Source: Streptomyces sp. P3 | GTDB lineage: Bacteria; Actinomycetota; Actinomycetes; Streptomycetales; Streptomycetaceae | Assembly: GCA_016893485.2 (NCBI GenBank) | Contig: JAFEKX020000001.1 | Location: 2,604,001 to 2,668,000, forward strand | Direction: 5' to 3' | Length of the DNA stretch: 64,000 bases | Shown here: one piece after another, positions 38,897-49,589 of the stretch | Layout: each line of letters starts with the position of its first letter | Numbering within the stretch: the first letter of the stretch is position 1 | Position numbers and translations under genes: made by a program | Notes under the pieces: model-generated | Seen by the model: the letters and a program-made list of their open reading frames with translations, nothing else | Database searches by the model: none | Told to the model about the DNA's origin: nothing

Positions 38897-39748
38897 ATGC
38901 CCGCGCCCTCTTCACCCCCTCCCACCGGCCCACTTGTCACCCGGGGCACAGTCGCCGCACAGCTGCGCGCCCTCGGCGTCCGCCCCGGCGAGACACTCCT
39001 CGCACACACCTCCCTCAGCTCCCTCGGATGGGTCTGCGGAGGCGCCGTATCGGTCGTCCAAGGAGTGCTCGACGCCCTCGGCCCCGACGGCACCCTGGTC
39101 GTCCCCACCCAGACCGGCGACCTCTCGGACCCGGCCCACTGGGCGAACCCGCCGGTCCCCAGGAGTGGTGGGACACCATCCGCACGTCCATGCCGCCCTA
39201 CGACCCCTCGTCACGCCCTCGCGCGGTGTGGGCGTCGTCCCGAGACCGTCCGCACCTGGCCCGGCGCCGAGCGTTCGGCGCACCCGCAGACGTCCTTCGC
39301 GGCGGTCGGCGCGCGGGCGGCCGAGGTCGTCGCCGGGCACGCGACGGACTGCCGACTCGGCGAGCGCAGCCCGCTGGCCCGCCTGGAGGCCCTGCACGCG
39401 CGCGTGCTGCTCCTCGGCGCGGGCTACGACACCTGCACGAGCTTCCATCTCGCCGAGTACCGCATACCCTCGCCGCTGGTCCGGGTCGGCCGCCCCGGAC
39501 CGGACGGCTGGGAGACGGTCACCGAGGTGTCGATCTCCTCCGACCGCTTCGACGAACTGGGCCACGACTTCGAACGGGACCGTCCCGCCGGCCGGCCGGT
39601 CCTCCGCGGCACGGTCGGCGCGGCCGACGCCCGCCTGTTCCCGGTGGCGGACGCCGTGGCCTACGCCGAACGGTGGCTGGCCGTGCACCGTTCCCGTGAG
39701 GAGGAGATCCCGGCACCCGCCCGCCTGCGGCGCGGGCCGCGTACCTAG
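38897..39748 (+). CDS. Aminoglycoside N(3)-acetyltransferase-family protein
   Basis: An acetyl-CoA-dependent enzyme of the AAC(3) family, 283-284 residues. The family blocks LLAHTSLSSLGWV, TLVVPTQTGDLSDPAHWANPPVP, HPQTSFAAVG and LLLGAGYDTCTSFHLAEY are clear. The frame is open end to end. However, the ~28 residues from 39160 to 39242 make no sense until three missing bases are restored, which yields the AAC(3) block EWWDTIRTSMPPYDP. The start is the ATG at 38897. It is divergent from sufR. Resistance or another acetyl-transfer role cannot be told apart. Confidence 0.85.
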   Translation: MPAPSSPPPTGPLVTRGTVAAQLRALGVRPGETLLAHTSLSSLGWVCGGAVSVVQGVLDALGPDGTLVVPTQTGDLSDPAHWANPPVPRSGGTPSARPCRPTTPRHALARCGRRPETVRTWPGAERSAHPQTSFAAVGARAAEVVAGHATDCRLGERSPLARLEALHARVLLLGAGYDTCTSFHLAEYRIPSPLVRVGRPGPDGWETVTEVSISSDRFDELGHDFERDRPAGRPVLRGTVGAADARLFPVADAVAYAERWLAVHRSREEEIPAPARLRRGPRT

Positions 39749-39758
39749 ACTCGGGCCC

Positions 39759-40679
39759 ATGCGAAGTGAGCCCGTGCTCCAGGTCCAGGCCCTGGTGAAG
39801 CGGTACGGCACGAAGACCGCGGTGAACGGCCTCGACCTGGTGGCCGGTTCGGGGTCACCGCGGTGCTCGGCCCCAACGGGCGGGCAAGACGACCACCGTC
39901 GAGACCTGCGAGGGGTACCGGAAGCCGGACGCCGGCACGGTGCGCGTCCTGGGCCTCGACCCGGTCCGCGAGTCCGCCGCGCTGCGCCCCAGAATCGGCG
40001 TGATGCTCCAGTCCGGCGGCGTCTACTCGGGCGCCCGCGCCGACGAGATGCTCCGCCACATCGCCAAGTTGCACGCGCACCCGCTGGACGTGGACGCGCT
40101 CATCGAACGTCTGGGCCTCGGCAGTTGCGGCCGTACGACCTACCGCCGGCTGTCCGGCGGCCAGCAGCAGCGCCTCGCGCTCGCGATGGCCGTCGTGGGC
40201 CGCCCCGAACTGGTCTTCCTGGACGAGCCGACCGCCGGCCTCGACCCGCAGGCCCGCCGCGCGACCTGGGACCTCGTCAGGGACCTCCGTACGGACGGCG
40301 TCTCGGTCGTCCTCACGACCCACCACATGGACGAGGCCGAGCAGCTCGCCGACGACGTCGCGATCATCGACGCCGGCAAGGTCGTCGCGCAGGGCTCCCC
40401 GAGGAGCTGTGCCGCGGCGGCGCCGAGAACACCCTCCGCTTCAGCGGCCGCCCCGGCCTCGACGTCGGCTCCCTGTTGAAGGCCCTCCCGGCCGACTCCA
40501 CGGCCGCCGAACTGACCCCGGGCTCCTACCGCGTCGGCGGCAAGGTGGACCCGCAACTGCTCGCCACGGTCACCTCCTGGTGTGCGCAGCACGGGGTGAT
40601 GCCGGAGAAGATCTCGGTCGAACGGCACACCCTGGAGGACGTTTTCCTGGAGCTGACCGGCAAGGAGCTGCGCTCATGA
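39759..40679 (+). CDS. ABC exporter ATPase subunit
   Basis: The ATP-binding subunit of an ABC-2 type exporter, restored to 307 residues. Walker A reads GPNGAGKTTT after correction, the signature is RLSGGQQQRLALAMA, and Walker B is LVFLDEPTAGLDP. The DrrA-like C-terminal extension ends HTLEDVFLELTGKELR. Three bases are missing (near 39843, 39885 and 40399). The start is the ATG at 39759. The stop overlaps the permease start (ATGA at 40676). Confidence 0.92.
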   Translation: MRSEPVLQVQALVKRYGTKTAVNGLDLVAGSGSPRCSAPTGGQDDHRRDLRGVPEAGRRHGARPGPRPGPRVRRAAPQNRRDAPVRRRLLGRPRRRDAPPHRQVARAPAGRGRAHRTSGPRQLRPYDLPPAVRRPAAAPRARDGRRGPPRTGLPGRADRRPRPAGPPRDLGPRQGPPYGRRLGRPHDPPHGRGRAARRRRRDHRRRQGRRAGLPEELCRGGAENTLRFSGRPGLDVGSLLKALPADSTAAELTPGSYRVGGKVDPQLLATVTSWCAQHGVMPEKISVERHTLEDVFLELTGKELRS

Positions 40680-41442
40680 CCACGGCGACCTACGCGCCCG
40701 CACCGGGAGCGGGCCCGCTCCCCGCATGATCGCGGCACAGGCGGTCCTCGAGACGAGGATGCTCCTCCGGAACGGCGAGCAGCTCCTTCTCACGGTGGTC
40801 ATCCCGACCCTCCTCCTGGTCCTGTTCAGCTCGGTGGACATCGTCGACACCGGCAAGGGCAAGTCCGTCGACTTCCTCACCCCGGGCATCCTGGCCCTCG
40901 CCGTGATGTCGACGGCGTTCACCGGCCAGGCCATCGCGACGGGCTTCGAGCGCCGCTACGGCGTCCTGAAGCGCCTCGCGTCCTCCCCGCTGCCCCGGTG
41001 GGGTCTGATGACCGCGAAGACCGTCTCGGTGCTGGTCACGGAGATCCTCCAGATCATCCTGCTGACGGCGATCGCCTTCGCGCTGGGCTGGTCCCCGCAC
41101 GGCAACCCCTTCGCGGTGTTCCTGCTCCTGGTCCTCGGTACGGCGGCCTTCTCGGGCCTCGGCCTGCTGATGGCGGGCACCCTGAAGGCGGAGGCCACGC
41201 TCGCCGCCGCGAACCTGGTGTTCCTGCTGCTCCTGGTCGGCGGCGGGGTCATCGTCCCCATGGACAAGTACCCGCAGGGAGTGCAGGACGTGCTGGGCCT
41301 GCTGCCCATCTCGGCGCTGTCGGACGGCCTGCGGGACGTGCTCCAGCACGGGGCCGGGATGCCCTGGGGCGACCTCGGCATCCTGGGCGTGTGGGCGGTC
41401 GTCGGGCTGGCGGCGGCCGGGAAGTTCTTCCGCTGGGAGTAG
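40676..41442 (+). CDS. ABC-2 type exporter permease
   Basis: A six-helix membrane protein, restored to 255 residues, that partners the preceding ATPase. It has the ABC-2 features FLTPGILALAVMSTAFTGQAI and FERRYGVLKRLASSPL. One C is missing near 40724, 16 codons after the start. In Streptomyces this pair usually lies between suf and ctaA, and a role in envelope or cytochrome-related export is sometimes supposed; the substrate is not known. Confidence 0.9.
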
Positions 41443-41444
41443 CC

Positions 41445-41480
41445 GGGTCCCGGGGTCCCTCGCGACAGGCCCGGGGACCC
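41445..41480 (+). terminator. Imperfect hairpin after the ABC exporter operon
   Basis: GGGTCCCGGG (41445-41454) pairs with CCCGGGGACCC (41470-41480) with a one-base bulge and a 15-base loop. The bulge may itself be a run-length error. Confidence 0.55.
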
Positions 41481-41510
41481 TCGTGAACGCGTGCACAAGC
41501 ACCCCCTACG

Positions 41511-42521
41511 ATGGTCCCCGTGCCAAACGTGACCCGCGCCGACGTCGTAGCCGCCGCGCGAAACCCCCTCGCCTTCATCGCCGCACGCTGGACCCCGGAT
41601 CCCCGGACGGTGCGGCGGGCGGCTCTCGCCGCGCTCGTCATGTCGGTGGTCATCGTGGTCACCGGCGGTGCCGTACGGCTGACCGGATCGGGGCTCGGCT
41701 GCCCGACCTGGCCCAAGTGCACGGACGACTCGCTGACCACGACCAGCGCGATGGGCTTCCACGGAGCCATCGAGTTCGGCAACCGGATGCTGACGTACGT
41801 CCTGTGCGCCGCCGTCGGCTGGGCGATCATCGCGGCACGCTCGCAGAAGCCGTGGCGGCGCGGGCTGACCCGGCTGGGCTGGGCACAGTTCTGGATCGTG
41901 ATGAGCAACGCGGTCCTCGGCGGCATCGTGGTGCTCGTCGGCCTCAACCCCTACACGGTCGCGGCCCACTTCCTGCTCTCCTCGGCGCTGATCGCGGTCG
42001 CCACCCTGATGTGGCAGCGCAGCCGGGAGGGCGACGCGGAGCCCAAGCCGCTGGTCGGCAAGGCCGTGCAGCAACTGGTGTGGTTCCTGGTCACCGCCTC
42101 CGTGCTGCTGATCGCGGTCGGCACGGTCGTCACCGGCGCGGGTCCGCACGCGGGCGACTCCAAGGAGGTCGACCGCATCCCGATCGACTGGGAGACGGTC
42201 GCCAAGCTGCACGCGGTGCTCGCCTGGATCGTGGTCACGCTGACGTTCGCCCTGTGGTTCGTCCTCAAGGCGGTCGACGCCCCGAAGGGCCCCCTGGACC
42301 GCACCCGCGACCTGTTCCTGATCCTGCTCTCCCAGGGCGTCATCGGGTACGTCCAGTACTTCACGAACCTCCCCGAGGCCCTGGTCGCCCTTCACATGCT
42401 CGGCTCGTGCCTGGTGTGGATCGGCGTGCTGCGGGTGCTGCTGTCGCTCCGCGAGCGGCCGGAGGTCGTCGCCGACCTGCCCGGCCCGTCGGTGGAACAG
42501 TCGCTCCCCACGCGCGCGTGA
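41511..42521 (+). CDS. ctaA: Heme A synthase
   Basis: A membrane oxygenase that converts heme O to heme A for cytochrome aa3 oxidase. The product is 336 residues and intact. It has eight predicted helices, conserved histidines in MGFHGAIEFGNRML, VAAHFLLSS, LHAVLAW and ALHMLGS, and the cysteine pair in GLGCPTWPKC. The start is the ATG at 41511 (a GTG at 41520 is also possible). Heme O synthase lies 2.5 kb away. Confidence 0.95.
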   Translation: MVPVPNVTRADVVAAARNPLAFIAARWTPDPRTVRRAALAALVMSVVIVVTGGAVRLTGSGLGCPTWPKCTDDSLTTTSAMGFHGAIEFGNRMLTYVLCAAVGWAIIAARSQKPWRRGLTRLGWAQFWIVMSNAVLGGIVVLVGLNPYTVAAHFLLSSALIAVATLMWQRSREGDAEPKPLVGKAVQQLVWFLVTASVLLIAVGTVVTGAGPHAGDSKEVDRIPIDWETVAKLHAVLAWIVVTLTFALWFVLKAVDAPKGPLDRTRDLFLILLSQGVIGYVQYFTNLPEALVALHMLGSCLVWIGVLRVLLSLRERPEVVADLPGPSVEQSLPTRA

Positions 42522-42543
42522 GGCATCACCCGTACGGAACGGC

Positions 42544-43292
42544 TCACCCGTAACGGGTCACCAGGTCGTCGATCGCCGGGCCCAGATAGGCCCGGGTCAG
42601 CTCCGCCCTCCGGCGGAGCCAATCGCCCTCCACGGCGGCGGCGGACGGGACCGTATCGTCGTAACGTCTCCGTACGACGTCCGCTACGACCTCCACCGGG
42701 GCGCCGAGCGCGGGCAGCAGGTCGAGGGCCTCGCGCTTGGTGATCAGGCGGCCGTCCTTGCGGGTGACCGTCGCGCGGGCGAAGGTGGTCAGGCCCACGT
42801 CGACCCAGCCGTTCTCGAGCCAGAGCTGCGGCTTGTCGACGGCCGGCCTCCAGAAGTCCCGCTGGTCCCGTACGACGAACTCGGCCAGCTCCTGGTCCGT
42901 CACCTCCGGGAGCAGGTCCTTCGGTGATCCGCCGTGCAACACCCGCCCGAACTGGTGCAGTTCACGCCGGGTGACGGGCGTGACGGGCCGGCGGATGACA
43001 TGGTCGTGCGCCCAGGTGAGGTGGCTCTGGTTCGGGGCGTCCTGCGTGCCCGGCGCGAGGTAGCTGCAGTGCAGCCGGACCGCCAGGGGTCGGTGCGCAG
43101 GCCCCGGTGCAGGGCGACGAGCCGGCGGGCGGTGCTCGGCTTGAGGGGGTGGTCCAGGATCGCTATCAGGTCCAGGTCGCTGCGGCCCTCCTGATAGTCG
43201 CCCCCGGCGAGCGAACCGTGGGCCCACACGGCGAGGGGTCCAGCGGGGCCAGTTCGTTCAGGAAGCGGTCGAGCAGGGCGTCGGTCGGCATG
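42544..43292 (-). CDS. Nucleotidyltransferase with DUF4111-type C-terminal domain
   Basis: A nucleotidyltransferase of the aminoglycoside-adenylyltransferase group, restored to 249 residues. The catalytic motif is WAHGSLAGGDYQEGRSDLDL (GS...DxD). The C-terminal helical part resembles DUF4111 (FVVRDQRDFWRP). One C is missing near 43085. A compensating pair of changes near 43258-43235 may also disturb residues 12-20. The start is the ATG at 43292. The substrate is unknown; few chromosomal members confer resistance. Confidence 0.8.
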
Positions 43293-43309
43293 GGCTCAGT
43301 CTGTACAGC

Positions 43310-44414
43310 TCACTCCAGCCCGTACACCCTCTTCGCGTTGCCGACCGCGATCAGTCCCGCGACCCGCTGCGCGTCGGCCGGTGACCAGGCCCCGTCGGCG
43401 ACCCAGGTGCCGAGCACCTGCTCGAGCGCCTCGCGGAACAACCGGGCGCCCACGACATGCAGTTCGGGCAGGCCGTGGGCCCCGCTGGAGAAGAGGATCT
43501 TGCCGAAGGGGGCCAGTTCCAGGATCTCGGCGAGCACGGTCGCGGCGCGGGCGCCGGTGCGGACGAGCGCGGCGCCGGAGTCGGCGTAGACATGCGGGAA
43601 GACACCGGCGAGGTGGGCCGCGTGGCGGTGGTACGGGTAGCTGTGCAGCAGGATCAGGTCGGTGCCGAGGCCGGCCGTCGCGCGGACGAAGTCGGTGAGC
43701 AGGACGGGGTCGGTGCGGTCGATGCGCAAGCCCGGTTCGCCCAGTCCCGCGTGCAGTTGGAGCGGCAGCCCGGACGCGACGGCGATCCACAGCAGGTGGC
43801 GCAGCAGCACGGGGTCGCTGAGCGTCCCGCCGACCCGGCGCCCGGCCAGCCAGCGGGCCGCCGCGCCGCGTACCTCGCCGGGGCCCGGCGGTTCGGGGGC
43901 GAGCGCGAGGCCGTGCCGTACGCCTGCCACCGAGGTGAAGGCGACCGCGCTCGCGGCGGCGCCGTGGACCGACTCGGCGAGGTTGGCGAGGAAGGACTCG
44001 ACGGTGCCGGAGGTGTCGGCGACCTGTTCCGCGAGGAGTTCGAGGCGGACGATCTCCCGCGCGTCCGCCTGCCCCGCCGTCGCCATCTCGGCGGGGCCGG
44101 TGAGGTCGCCGGGCAGGCCCGTGTCGATCAGGTAGGTCGTGATCCCGCTGCCGCGCAGCAGCCTGCGGCCCGCTTCCAGTACGCCCAGTTCACGACGGCG
44201 GGCGAGATAGCGGGCGGGCGGGCAGTGCGGCTCCAGGCCGAGGAGGGCGGGCACCAGCGTCGTACGGCGAAGCCCGTCTGGGTGTCGAAGAGGGTGGTGC
44301 CGGGGCGGGTGGGCCCTCCGTGCGGGCGAGTTGGGCCTCGAAGGTGCCGAGGCCCAGCTCCGTTCTCAGTACGCCGTGGCAGTACTGGTCCACGAGGGAC
44401 GGCGTTTCGATCAT
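43310..44414 (-). CDS. Amidohydrolase-family protein (metal-dependent TIM barrel)
   Basis: A metal-dependent hydrolase of the amidohydrolase-2 type, restored to 368 residues. The N-terminal metal motif is LVDQYCHGVL. Other barrel motifs are PLQLHAGLGEPGL, LILLHSYPYHRHA, VYADSGAAL and ILFSSGAHGLPE. It resembles the amidohydrolase domain of FluG/glutamine-synthetase-like proteins. Two bases are missing, near 44305 and 44258. The start is the ATG at 44414. The substrate is unknown. The 218 bases before the next gene hold nothing I can support. Confidence 0.85.
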
Positions 44415-44632
44415 CCGGGCTCCCCGTGTAGGACCGTGTGTGCTCTTCAGGTCCTAACGGGTGAATCGGGTGTGAGGTGTTGCTCGTGCACACCCCGTGT
44501 GAGGGGGCGCCATGAGGGTGGGTGCGGATGTGTCGGCGATCAGCGGTCCGTTGTGGCTGGTCGCGGCGACACGGCGGAGCCGCAGATCGATACGGCCCCG
44601 CGCCTCTTGGGGGCGTGACTCCCGGGCCCTGT

Positions 44633-44965
44633 TCAGCCGTTGCTGGGGCCGCCCACCTGGATGCCTGCCATGCGGGTCCACTCGTAGGGGCCCGTTTTGA
44701 CCTTGGCCGCGAACTCGCCGTCGAAGGTCTCGTGGGTGGTGATCCCGGACTTCCCGACGGCCTGCTGGGCGATCTCGTAGGACGTGGCCACCAGGTCGCC
44801 CCAGGCGCCGTCCTCGCCGACGAGGACGATGCGGGCGCCACGTTCGCCGATGTAGGCGACCTGGCCCTCGGCGCCGCCGTGTGCCTTGGAGAAGGTGCCG
44901 ATCTGCTGGGCGAGGCGGGCCACCTGGCGCTCGGCCTTCGCGTCAACCTGCTGCGTGTCTGCCAT
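44633..44965 (-). CDS. Conserved hypothetical protein, 110 residues
   Basis: A small soluble protein, intact. It begins MADTQQVDAKAERQVARLAQQ, a helical N-terminus, followed by a compact alpha/beta part with GERGARIVLVGEDGAWGDLV. It has no cysteines, signal peptide or membrane segment. It sits downstream of ctaB on the same strand. Function unknown. Confidence 0.75.
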   Translation of the reverse strand: MADTQQVDAKAERQVARLAQQIGTFSKAHGGAEGQVAYIGERGARIVLVGEDGAWGDLVATSYEIAQQAVGKSGITTHETFDGEFAAKVKTGPYEWTRMAGIQVGGPSNG

Positions 44966-45037
44966 GGCCAGGATGCTACCGACGAGTAGCCCCAAGGGCG
45001 ACGGGCGGGGTCCGTGACTCCCGCCTCAGCGGGCCCC

Positions 45038-45985
45038 TCACCTGAGGAAGGGGTCCACCGCGATCGCCACGAACAGGATCGACACGTAGGTGATCGACCA
45101 GTGGAACAGCCGCATCTCCTTGAGCTTGCCGCCGGTCACCTCGGCCTTGGCGCGGTTCTGCAGCCCGTGCGCCTCCCACAGCCAGAAGCCGCCGGCCAGC
45201 AGCGCGACCAGGGTGTAGAACCAGCCCGTGTAGCCGAGGGGCGTGAGCAGCAGGGAGACGGCGACCATGACCCAGCTGTAGATCACGATCTGCCGGGCGA
45301 CGACCTTGTTGGAGGCGACGACCGGGAGCATCGGCACGCCCACGCGCGCGTAGTCGTCCTTGACCTTCATCGACAGCGGCCAGTAGTGCGGCGGCGTCCA
45401 GAAGAACATGACGAGGAAGAGGATGACGGGGGCCCAGGACATGGAGTCCGTGACCGCGGACCAGCCGATGAGGACCGGGAGACAGCCGGCGATGCCGCCC
45501 CACACGATGTTCTGCGACGTACGCCTCTTGAGGATCATCGTGTAGACGACGACGTAGAAGAGGAGCGCTCCGAGCGCCAGCCAGGCGGACAGCCAGTTGA
45601 CGGTCAGGCCGAACATCAGGGTCGAGATCACCGCGAGCGAGATGCCGAAGGCGAGGCACTCGCGGGGGCTGACCATGCCGGTGACGAGCGGCCGCTGCGA
45701 GGTGCGGTCCATGAGCGCGTCGATGTCGCGGTCGATGTACATGTTGAGTGCGTTGGCCCCGCCGGCGGACAGATAGCCGCCGACACAGGTGAGGAGGACC
45801 AGCTTGAGGTCCGGCACACCCTGCTGGGCCAGGAACATCACCGGGACGGTGGTGATCAGCAGCAGCTCGATGATCCGCGGCTTGGTCAGCGCCACGAACG
45901 CCATGACCCGGGCCCCGATCGGCCGCCGGCTCGGGCTCTGGCTCGCCCCGACAATCCCCGCTGGACGGGATTCAACGGCCGTCAC
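45038..45985 (-). CDS. ctaB: Protoheme IX farnesyltransferase (heme O synthase)
   Basis: A UbiA-type prenyltransferase that adds a farnesyl group to heme B, making heme O, the substrate of CtaA. The product is 315 residues and intact, with about nine helices. The first Asp-rich motif is [19 protein letters not shown] and the second site is [13 protein letters not shown]. The start is the GTG at 45985 (TAVESRPAG); a GTG two codons upstream is possible. It is divergent from tkt. Confidence 0.95.
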   Translation of the reverse strand: MTAVESRPAGIVGASQSPSRRPIGARVMAFVALTKPRIIELLLITTVPVMFLAQQGVPDLKLVLLTCVGGYLSAGGANALNMYIDRDIDALMDRTSQRPLVTGMVSPRECLAFGISLAVISTLMFGLTVNWLSAWLALGALLFYVVVYTMILKRRTSQNIVWGGIAGCLPVLIGWSAVTDSMSWAPVILFLVMFFWTPPHYWPLSMKVKDDYARVGVPMLPVVASNKVVARQIVIYSWVMVAVSLLLTPLGYTGWFYTLVALLAGGFWLWEAHGLQNRAKAEVTGGKLKEMRLFHWSITYVSILFVAIAVDPFLR

Positions 45986-46345
45986 GCACACCCCTGACAG
46001 AGACATCCCAGCAAGCCTTCGGGTGTGAACTCCCCGTAAAGGCTCACGCGTACCACGCCACTGTAGACGTTGCCCAGACCCGGACATTCGCGGGGTGGGG
46101 TCGTGTTGACGGCACTCCCGGAAGAGCTGATCACCACTCTGTTGAGCACTCGAACGAGCACCTCCGTATTCAGTTGCCGGATACGAAACGACCCAGTCGG
46201 GAGGCGGATCCGCGAGAGTCCCGGCAGTCTGGAATGACTCGAAAAAATGCACGTTCTTACGGGGGTAGGCTCGACAACGGCCGGTGGGCGCCCAGTGCAC
46301 CGGCATCCGACATGCGTGACATGTGGAGAGGAGCCCTGACCCAGG
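45986..46345. promoter_or_regulatory. 360-base divergent promoter region between ctaB and tkt
   Basis: There is no credible gene here. TTGACG at about 46106 and an AT-rich block around 46239-46260 (GAAAAAATGCACGTTCTTA) followed by TAGGCT at 46266 suggest promoter elements reading towards tkt. No strong hairpin was found. Confidence 0.45.
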
Positions 46346-48433
46346 GTGAGCACCAAGCCGACCACAACAGACCTCGAGTGGACCGAGTTGGACCAGCGGG
46401 CGGTGGACACCGCCCGCGTCCTGGCCGCCGATGCCGTACAGAAGGTCGGTAACGGCCATCCCGGTACGGCCATGAGCCTCGCGCCCGCCGCGTACACCCT
46501 CTTCCAGAAAGTGATGCGGCATGACCCGGCCGACGCCGACTGGGTGGGCCGCGACCGGTTCGTGCTGTCCGCCGGCCACTCGTCCCTGACCCTCTACACG
46601 CAGCTCTACCTGGCCGGGTTCGGCCTGGAGCTGGCCGACCTCGAAGCGTTCCGCACGTGGGGCTCGAAGACCCCGGGGCACCCCGAGTACGGCCACACCA
46701 CCGGCGTGGAGACGACGACCGGCCCGCTGGGCCAGGGTGTCGCCAACGCGGTGGGCATGGCGATGGCCGCCCGCTACGAGCGCGGTCTGTTCGACCCGGA
46801 CGCCCCGCAGGGCGAGTCGCCGTTCGACCACTTCATCTTCGCGATCGCCGGTGACGGCTGCCTCCAGGAGGGCATCTCCGCGGAGGCCTCCTCCATGGCG
46901 GGCCACCAGGAGCTCGGCAACCTCATCCTCCTGTGGGACGACAACCACATCTCCATTGAGGGCGACACGGAGACCGCGGTCTCCGAGGACACCGTCAAGC
47001 GCTACGAGGCCTACGGCTGGCACGTCCAGCGCGTCGCCCCGAAGCCGGACGGCGACCTCGACCCGCACGCCATCTACAACGCCATCGAGGCCGCGAAGAA
47101 GGTGACGAACAAGCCGTCGTTCATCGCGATGCGCTCGATCATCGCCTGGCCCGCGCCGAACGCGCAGAACACCGAGGCCGCACACGGCTCGGCGCTCGGC
47201 GCCGACGAGGTCGCCGCCACCAAGCGCGTCCTCGGCTTCGACCCGGAGAAGTCCTTCGACGTCTCCGACGAGGTCCTCAAGCACACCCGCCAGGCGCTGG
47301 ACCGGGGCCGCGAGGCGAAGGCCGCGTGGGAGCCCTCGTACCAGGAATGGCGCACCAACAACCCGGAGCGCGCGGCCGAGTACGACCGCATCCGCGCGGG
47401 CGAGCTGCCGGCCGGCTGGGAAGAGCAGCTCCCGGCCTTCGAGACGGGCAAGTCCGTCGCCACCCGTGCCGCGTCCGGCAAGGTGCTCCAGGCGCTCGGC
47501 GCGGTCATCCCGGAGCTGTGGGGCGGCTCGGCCGACCTCGCGGGCTCGAACAACACGACGATCGACAAGACCTCGTCGTTCCTCCCGGCGGACAACCCGC
47601 TGCCGGAGGCGAACCCGTACGGCCGCACGATCCACTTCGGCATCCGCGAGCACTCCATGGGCGCGGAGCTGAACGGCATCACGCTGCACGGCAACACGCG
47701 CGCCTACGGCGGTACGTTCCTCGTCTTCTCCGACTACATGCGCAACGCCGTACGCCTGTCGGCGCTGATGCACCTGCCGGTGACGTACGTGTGGACGCAC
47801 GACTCGATCGGCCTCGGCGAGGACGGCCCGACCCACCAGCCGGTCGAGCACCTCGCGTCGCTGCGCGCCATCCCGGGCCTGAACGTGATCCGCCCGGCCG
47901 ACGCCAACGAGACGGCCATCGCCTGGCGCGAGGTCCTGCGCCGCTACACCAAGGTGTACGGCGAGGGTCACCCGCACGGTTTCGCGCTGACCCGTCAGGG
48001 CGTGCCGACGTACGACGCCAACGAGGACACCGCCAAGGGCGGTTACGTGCTCTTCGAGGCGTCCACCGGGACCCCGGAGGTCATCCTCATCGGCACCGGT
48101 TCCGAGGTGCACCTGGCCGTCGAGGCGCGGGAGCAGCTGGAGGCCGAGGGTGTGCCGACGCGGGTCGTGTCCATGCCCTGTGTGGAGTGGTTCGAGGCGC
48201 AGGACAAGGGGTACCGGGACAGCGTGCTGCCGCCGTCGGTCAGGGCGCGGGTCGCGGTCGAGGCCGGTATCGGTCTGACCTGGTACCGCTTCGTCGGGGA
48301 CGCCGGTCGCATCGTTTCCCTGGAGCACTTCGGGGCTTCCGCCGACGGCAAGGTGCTCTTCCAGGAGTTCGGCTTCACTGCCGAGAATGTGGCCGCCAAG
48401 GCCAGGGAATCCATCGCCGCCGCCCAGAGCTGA
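46346..48433 (+). CDS. tkt: Transketolase
   Basis: A thiamine-diphosphate enzyme of the non-oxidative pentose phosphate pathway: 695 residues, intact. It has the N-terminal [10 protein letters not shown], the substrate loop [21 protein letters not shown], the ThDP motif [10 protein letters not shown]...NLILLWDDN, and the pyrimidine-domain block [15 protein letters not shown] with [19 protein letters not shown]. The start is the GTG at 46346. It leads the operon tkt-tal-zwf-opcA-pgl, which joins both branches of the pathway. Confidence 0.96.
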   Translation: MSTKPTTTDLEWTELDQRAVDTARVLAADAVQKVGNGHPGTAMSLAPAAYTLFQKVMRHDPADADWVGRDRFVLSAGHSSLTLYTQLYLAGFGLELADLEAFRTWGSKTPGHPEYGHTTGVETTTGPLGQGVANAVGMAMAARYERGLFDPDAPQGESPFDHFIFAIAGDGCLQEGISAEASSMAGHQELGNLILLWDDNHISIEGDTETAVSEDTVKRYEAYGWHVQRVAPKPDGDLDPHAIYNAIEAAKKVTNKPSFIAMRSIIAWPAPNAQNTEAAHGSALGADEVAATKRVLGFDPEKSFDVSDEVLKHTRQALDRGREAKAAWEPSYQEWRTNNPERAAEYDRIRAGELPAGWEEQLPAFETGKSVATRAASGKVLQALGAVIPELWGGSADLAGSNNTTIDKTSSFLPADNPLPEANPYGRTIHFGIREHSMGAELNGITLHGNTRAYGGTFLVFSDYMRNAVRLSALMHLPVTYVWTHDSIGLGEDGPTHQPVEHLASLRAIPGLNVIRPADANETAIAWREVLRRYTKVYGEGHPHGFALTRQGVPTYDANEDTAKGGYVLFEASTGTPEVILIGTGSEVHLAVEAREQLEAEGVPTRVVSMPCVEWFEAQDKGYRDSVLPPSVRARVAVEAGIGLTWYRFVGDAGRIVSLEHFGASADGKVLFQEFGFTAENVAAKARESIAAAQS

Positions 48434-48467
48434 CGCTGACATCCGACACGTAGGAGATGCATTTTCC

Positions 48468-49585
48468 ATGACAGACGCACTCAAGCGCCTCTCTGAAGAA
48501 GGCGTCGCGATCTGGCTGGACGACCTGTCGCGCAAGCGGATCACGTCCGGCAACCTCGCCGAACTGATCGACCAGCAGCACGTCGTGGGCGTCACCACCA
48601 ACCCGTCGATCTTCCAGAAGGCCATCTCGGAGGGCGACGGTTACGACCAGCAGCTCGCCGACCTCGCGGCCCGCAAGGTGACCGTCGAGGAAGCCATCCG
48701 CATGATCACGACGGCGGACGTCCGCGACGCCGCCGACATCCTGCGCCCGGTCTTCGACGCGACCGGCGGCCAGGACGGCCGGGTCTCCATCGAGGTCGAC
48801 CCGCGGCTGGCCCACAACACCAAGGCGACCGTCGCCGAGGCCAAGCAGCTGGCCTGGCTGGTGGACCGCCCCAACGCTCTGATCAAGATTCCGGCCACCG
48901 AGGCGGGCATCCCGGCGATCGCCGAGACCATCGGCCTGGGCATCAGCGTCAACGTCACGCTGATCTTCTCGCTGGAGCGCTACCGCAAGGTGATGGACGC
49001 GTACATCACCGGCCTGGAGAAGGCCAAGGAGCGCGGCCTGGACCTCTCGAAGATCCACCCGTGGCGTCCTTCTTCGTGTCCCGCGTGGACACCGAGATCG
49101 ACAAGCGGATCGACGCGCTGGGTACCGACGAGGCCAAGGCCGCCCGCGGCAAGGCCGGTCTCGCCAACGCGCGGCTGGCCTACGAGGCGTACCAGGAGGT
49201 CTTCTCCTCGGACCGCTGGGCCGCCCTCGACAAGGCGCAGGCCAACAAGCAGCGTCCGCTGTGGGCCTCGACCGGCGTCAAGGACAAGGCGTACAAGGAC
49301 ACCCTGTACGTGGAGGACCTGGTGGCGCCGAACACGGTGAACACCATGCCGGAGGCCACTCTCGAGGCCACCGAGGACCACGGGCAGATCACCGGCGACA
49401 CCATCACCGGCACGTACGAGCAGTCGCGCGCCGAGCTGGCCGCCCTGGAAGCGCTGGGCATCTCGTACGACGAGGTCGTGCAGCTGCTGGAGGACGAGGG
49501 CGTCGAGAAGTTCGAGGCTTCCTGGACCGACCTGCTCAAGTCGACCGAGGCGGAGCTCACGCGCCTCGCCCCTTCGGAGGGCTGA
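48468..49585 (+). CDS. tal: Transaldolase
   Basis: A class I aldolase of the pentose phosphate pathway, restored to 372 residues. The Schiff-base lysine lies in [11 protein letters not shown], and the family signature is [15 protein letters not shown]. It belongs to the long actinobacterial transaldolase type. One C is missing near 49060 ([13 protein letters not shown] in the restored frame). The start is the ATG at 48468, 34 bases after tkt. Confidence 0.95.
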
Positions 49586-49589
49586 GACC

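Noticed and set aside
44512..44700. Small plus-strand frame starting MRVGADVSAISG in the gap before the 110-residue gene
   Set aside because: Weak ribosome site, Arg-rich composition, and it overlaps the 3' end of the opposite gene. A leader peptide is possible but cannot be supported.
46219..46266. SigR-type promoter (GGAAT...GTT) upstream of tkt
   Set aside because: The spacer is 17 bases instead of 18-19, and there is no other support.
46346..48625. Long minus-strand open frame covering tkt and running into ctaB
   Set aside because: Composition artefact opposite transketolase. Only the ctaB portion (45038-45985) has homology.
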